This document shows positions 6,214 through 8,616 of a stretch of DNA of 8,616 nucleotides, in pieces. Source of the stretch: Acidobacteriota bacterium (GTDB taxonomy: Bacteria; Acidobacteriota; Blastocatellia; RBC074); contig JABFSD010000818.1 of assembly GCA_013140935.1 (NCBI GenBank), forward strand, positions 1-8,616. Direction: 5' to 3'. A program made the position numbers and the translations under genes. A model generated the notes under the pieces. The model ran no database searches and was not told the DNA's origin. It saw only the letters and a program-made list of their open reading frames with translations. The number at the start of each line of letters is the position of its first letter. Position 1 is the first letter of the stretch.

Positions 6214-8616
6214 ATGCTTAAACGTAGTACCGTCGTCACGCTATTACTTGCTATCTTGCTCATCGCGCCGCTGAGTGCACAAACGCCTTCGGGCGAAATC
6301 AGCGGCGTCGTCAACGATCAAACCGCCGCTGCCGTCGCGGGCGTCAAAGTCGCGCTCGTCAATCTCGCCACCAACGCTACGCGCGAAGTGCAAACCAATG
6401 ATTCGGGCTTGTATGCCTTTCCCGCCTTGGCGCCGGGCATCTATACGTTGAAGGCCGAGAAGCAGGGCTTTCGCGCCGTCGAACGCAAGAACATCGAGGT
6501 GCTGGTCGGCAGCGCCAATCGCATTGACCTCGCCCTCGAAGTCGGAGAGATCACCAACGTAGTCGAAGTCGCAGGCGGCGCTCCGATTTTGCAAAGCGAA
6601 AACGCGAGCATCGGCACGGTTATCGAGAATCGCTCCATCGTCGAGTTGCCGTTGAATGGCCGCAACTATTTGCAACTGACTTCGCTGATTCCGGGCGCGA
6701 CGACGAACGGGCCGGCTTCGGCGCAGGGCGTGCAACGTATGGGCGGACAGCGCAACAGCTTCGCGTTGAACGTCAGCGGACAGCGCATCCATTTCAACCA
6801 TTACTCGCTCGACGGCATCGAGAACACCGACCTGAATTTCAACAGCTATATGTTGTTGCCTTCGCTCGATGCGATTCGTGAATTCAAAGTCGAGTCGGGT
6901 TTGTTCGACGCCGAATATGGACGCGCCATTGCGCAAGTGAACGTCTCGACCAAATCGGGCGGCAATCAATTTCACGGCACGTTGTTTGAATTTTTGCGTA
7001 ACTCGGCGCTCGATGCCAAAAACTATTTTGACCGCGCTGATCGCCCGATTCCGCCGTTTAAGCGCAACCAATATGGCGCGACGGTCGGCGGCCCCGTACA
7101 AATTCCTAAACTTTATAACGGCAAAGACCGGTTGTTTTTTATGTTCAATTGGGAAGGCTTGCGCGAACGCAAAGCCCTGACGCAAACGATCAACGTACCG
7201 CTCGCCGCCGAACGCCTCGGCGATTTTTCGGCGAACCCCAGCATCATTTATGACCCGCGTACGCGCGTCTTTGATGCGGCGGGCAACGTGACTGCTGCGC
7301 CGACGGCGTTTGCGGGCAACAAGATTCCCGACAATCGCATTCATCCGGTGAGCCGCAAGTTGCTGGCGTTTTATCCGCTGCCGCAAAACGGCAATCGCGT
7401 AGGCAATTTTCTCAACGACGAAAGCAAACGCATTGACGCAGACCAATACACCTATCGCGTAGATTTCACTGAAAGCTCGAACTCGTCGTGGTTCTTTCGC
7501 CATAGCATTTCGCACGAACTCGGCCTTGATCCTTATCCGATTCCGAACATGGGCATCAACACCGACACCGATGTGCAACAAGGCGTCATCGCCAATACGC
7601 GGACGATTGGTTCAAGCAAAGTGAACGATATGCGCATCGGCCTGAGCCGCTTGGTGAACGGACACATCTCGCCGCGCGCGAACGTGCAAAACGTAGTCAA
7701 AGAACTCGGCATCAACATCCCCAGCGATAACCCGTTGTATTGGGGCGTGCCGAATATCATCACGACCGGCATTTCAAATTTGGGCGAAGAGAGCGACGCG
7801 CCGTTCATCAATTACGACACGACTTTTCAGTTGATAGACAATTTCTCGTGGACGTTCGGCAAGCATTCGGCCAAGTTCGGCGGCGAATGGCGGCGCGTGC
7901 GTTATAACCAGATCGGCGGCGTGGTCACGCGCGGACGATTCAATTTTGACGGACGCTTCACGCAACAGCCCTTGCTGGCCGCAGCGCAACGCGGCGGTTC
8001 AGCCGTGGCTGATTTTCTGCTCGGACATTTCAACAATTCAGAAGGTCAGATCGGCGCACCGGTCGCCAACTTCCGTTCGAACTATTTCGCGTTGTATGCG
8101 CAAGACAACTGGAAGATTACCCCCAAGCTGACCTTGAATTACGGCTTGCGCTGGGAAAACGACCAACCCTTCCGCGACAAACACGACGCCATCGTCAACA
8201 TTGATTTTCGTTGGGACAATTCGTTCGAGCCGATTTATGTGCGCGCAGGTTCGGGCGATCCTTATGCGGGCAGCGTTCCTTTCCGTCTGGCGAGTGACAT
8301 CAAGTACGTTCGTGACGGACGTTTCGGTTCGCGCGCTTATCGCAACGACCTGAACGACATCGCACCGCGACTGGGCATCGCTTATCAAATCAATTCAAAA
8401 ACCGTGTTGCGCACGGGCGCGGGCATCTATTACGTGCGCGACATCGGCAACGCGGTGTTCGACATCGTGCGCAACGCGCCTTTCACGGTGCGCCGCAGCG
8501 AACCGGCGGAATCGTTCCGCCCGAACCTGAGCTTTGAACAACCGTTTGCGCGCACCGGTGCGCCGACGTTTATTTTGATCAATCAGTTCGATGAACCCTC
8601 GTCTTATGTCGGCCAG
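6214..8616 (+). CDS. Oar-like TonB-dependent receptor with N-terminal carboxypeptidase-regulatory-like domain, 3' end outside window
   Basis: This is an outer-membrane receptor expected to import a bulky or scarce substrate using TonB energy. The 801 visible codons are open to the window edge; such acidobacterial receptors usually run 1000-1200 residues, so part of the barrel is missing. Residues 1-22 (MLKRSTVVTLLLAILLIAPLSA) are a Sec signal peptide. Residues 25-110 form the carboxypeptidase-regulatory/Cna-B-like beta-sandwich, with SGVV, NDSGLYAFPALAPGIYTL and the KQGF turn. The plug follows at about 115-250, with VVEVAGGAPILQSENASIG, LPLNGRNY (145-152), LDAIREFKVESGLFDAEYGR (218-237) and VSTKSGGNQFHGTLFEF (244-260). 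Barrel landmarks include GDFSANPSIIYDP, AGNKIPDNRIHPVS, LLAFYPLP (383-390) and YAQDNWKITPKLTLNYGLRW. No clear TonB box is seen, which is common in this family. It is divergent from the box unit; a substrate link to aromatic esters is inference only, since these receptors are very numerous in Acidobacteria. Confidence 0.93.
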   Translation, partial: MLKRSTVVTLLLAILLIAPLSAQTPSGEISGVVNDQTAAAVAGVKVALVNLATNATREVQTNDSGLYAFPALAPGIYTLKAEKQGFRAVERKNIEVLVGSANRIDLALEVGEITNVVEVAGGAPILQSENASIGTVIENRSIVELPLNGRNYLQLTSLIPGATTNGPASAQGVQRMGGQRNSFALNVSGQRIHFNHYSLDGIENTDLNFNSYMLLPSLDAIREFKVESGLFDAEYGRAIAQVNVSTKSGGNQFHGTLFEFLRNSALDAKNYFDRADRPIPPFKRNQYGATVGGPVQIPKLYNGKDRLFFMFNWEGLRERKALTQTINVPLAAERLGDFSANPSIIYDPRTRVFDAAGNVTAAPTAFAGNKIPDNRIHPVSRKLLAFYPLPQNGNRVGNFLNDESKRIDADQYTYRVDFTESSNSSWFFRHSISHELGLDPYPIPNMGINTDTDVQQGVIANTRTIGSSKVNDMRIGLSRLVNGHISPRANVQNVVKELGINIPSDNPLYWGVPNIITTGISNLGEESDAPFINYDTTFQLIDNFSWTFGKHSAKFGGEWRRVRYNQIGGVVTRGRFNFDGRFTQQPLLAAAQRGGSAVADFLLGHFNNSEGQIGAPVANFRSNYFALYAQDNWKITPKLTLNYGLRWENDQPFRDKHDAIVNIDFRWDNSFEPIYVRAGSGDPYAGSVPFRLASDIKYVRDGRFGSRAYRNDLNDIAPRLGIAYQINSKTVLRTGAGIYYVRDIGNAVFDIVRNAPFTVRRSEPAESFRPNLSFEQPFARTGAPTFILINQFDEPSSYVGQ

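Noticed and set aside
6244..7581. A 445-codon open frame on the minus strand inside the receptor gene
   Set aside because: It is antisense to an unmistakable receptor. Its product is Arg/Ala/Val-rich with no recognisable motifs, as expected from the complement of biased codons.
1..8616. CRISPR array, tRNA or rRNA genes, insertion sequence with terminal repeats, or prophage
   Set aside because: I found no spaced direct repeats, cloverleaf-like segments, transposase motifs or phage genes when reading both strands.

Overview
The window looks like a chromosomal segment of an acidobacterium, possibly of the Blastocatellia type. Two things point there. One is the large outer-membrane receptor with an N-terminal carboxypeptidase-regulatory-like domain (Oar/Cna-B-like TonB-dependent receptor), a family greatly expanded in Acidobacteria. 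The other is the moderate GC content (low-to-mid fifties by eye) without extreme codon bias. The taxonomic call is an inference from protein style; there is no rRNA or marker gene in the window.

Left part, minus strand, read from 5510 down to 1: a compact four-gene transcription unit. It runs from a secreted alpha/beta-hydrolase (esterase) to benzoate-CoA ligase, then boxC (benzoyl-CoA-dihydrodiol lyase), then boxB (diiron benzoyl-CoA 2,3-epoxidase, oxygenase component, cut by the window edge near its C-terminus). The first three genes are joined by two ATGA start/stop overlaps (4596-4599 and 3076-3079), which suggests translational coupling. boxB follows after an 89-base gap that holds a long-loop inverted repeat. 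Together these encode activation of benzoate to benzoyl-CoA, O2-dependent epoxidation by BoxB (with the BoxA reductase, not in view), and hydrolytic ring cleavage with loss of formate by BoxC. This is the aerobic 'box' pathway. The signal-peptide-bearing hydrolase at the head of the unit may release an aromatic acid from an ester outside the cytoplasm and so feed the ligase; that link is inference from gene order.

Middle, 5511-6213: a 703-base non-coding stretch between divergent units. It holds a strong Shine-Dalgarno and a plausible promoter for the esterase/box unit, a near-palindrome in that promoter's spacer, and a decayed fragment of an aldehyde dehydrogenase (methylmalonate-semialdehyde dehydrogenase-like C-terminal region, frameshifted). 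Next come about 115 bases of unexplained sequence, then a perfect 8-bp hairpin in the leader of the receptor gene.

Right part, plus strand, 6214-8616: the first 801 codons of a TonB-dependent receptor, open to the end of the window. Its divergent placement next to the box unit suggests, without proving, a role in uptake of the aromatic ester or a related compound.

I see no CRISPR array, tRNA, rRNA, intact insertion sequence or attachment site. The enzymes themselves are of known families. What is worth attention is their combination and host, the decayed gene in the intergenic region, and the unexplained intergenic elements.
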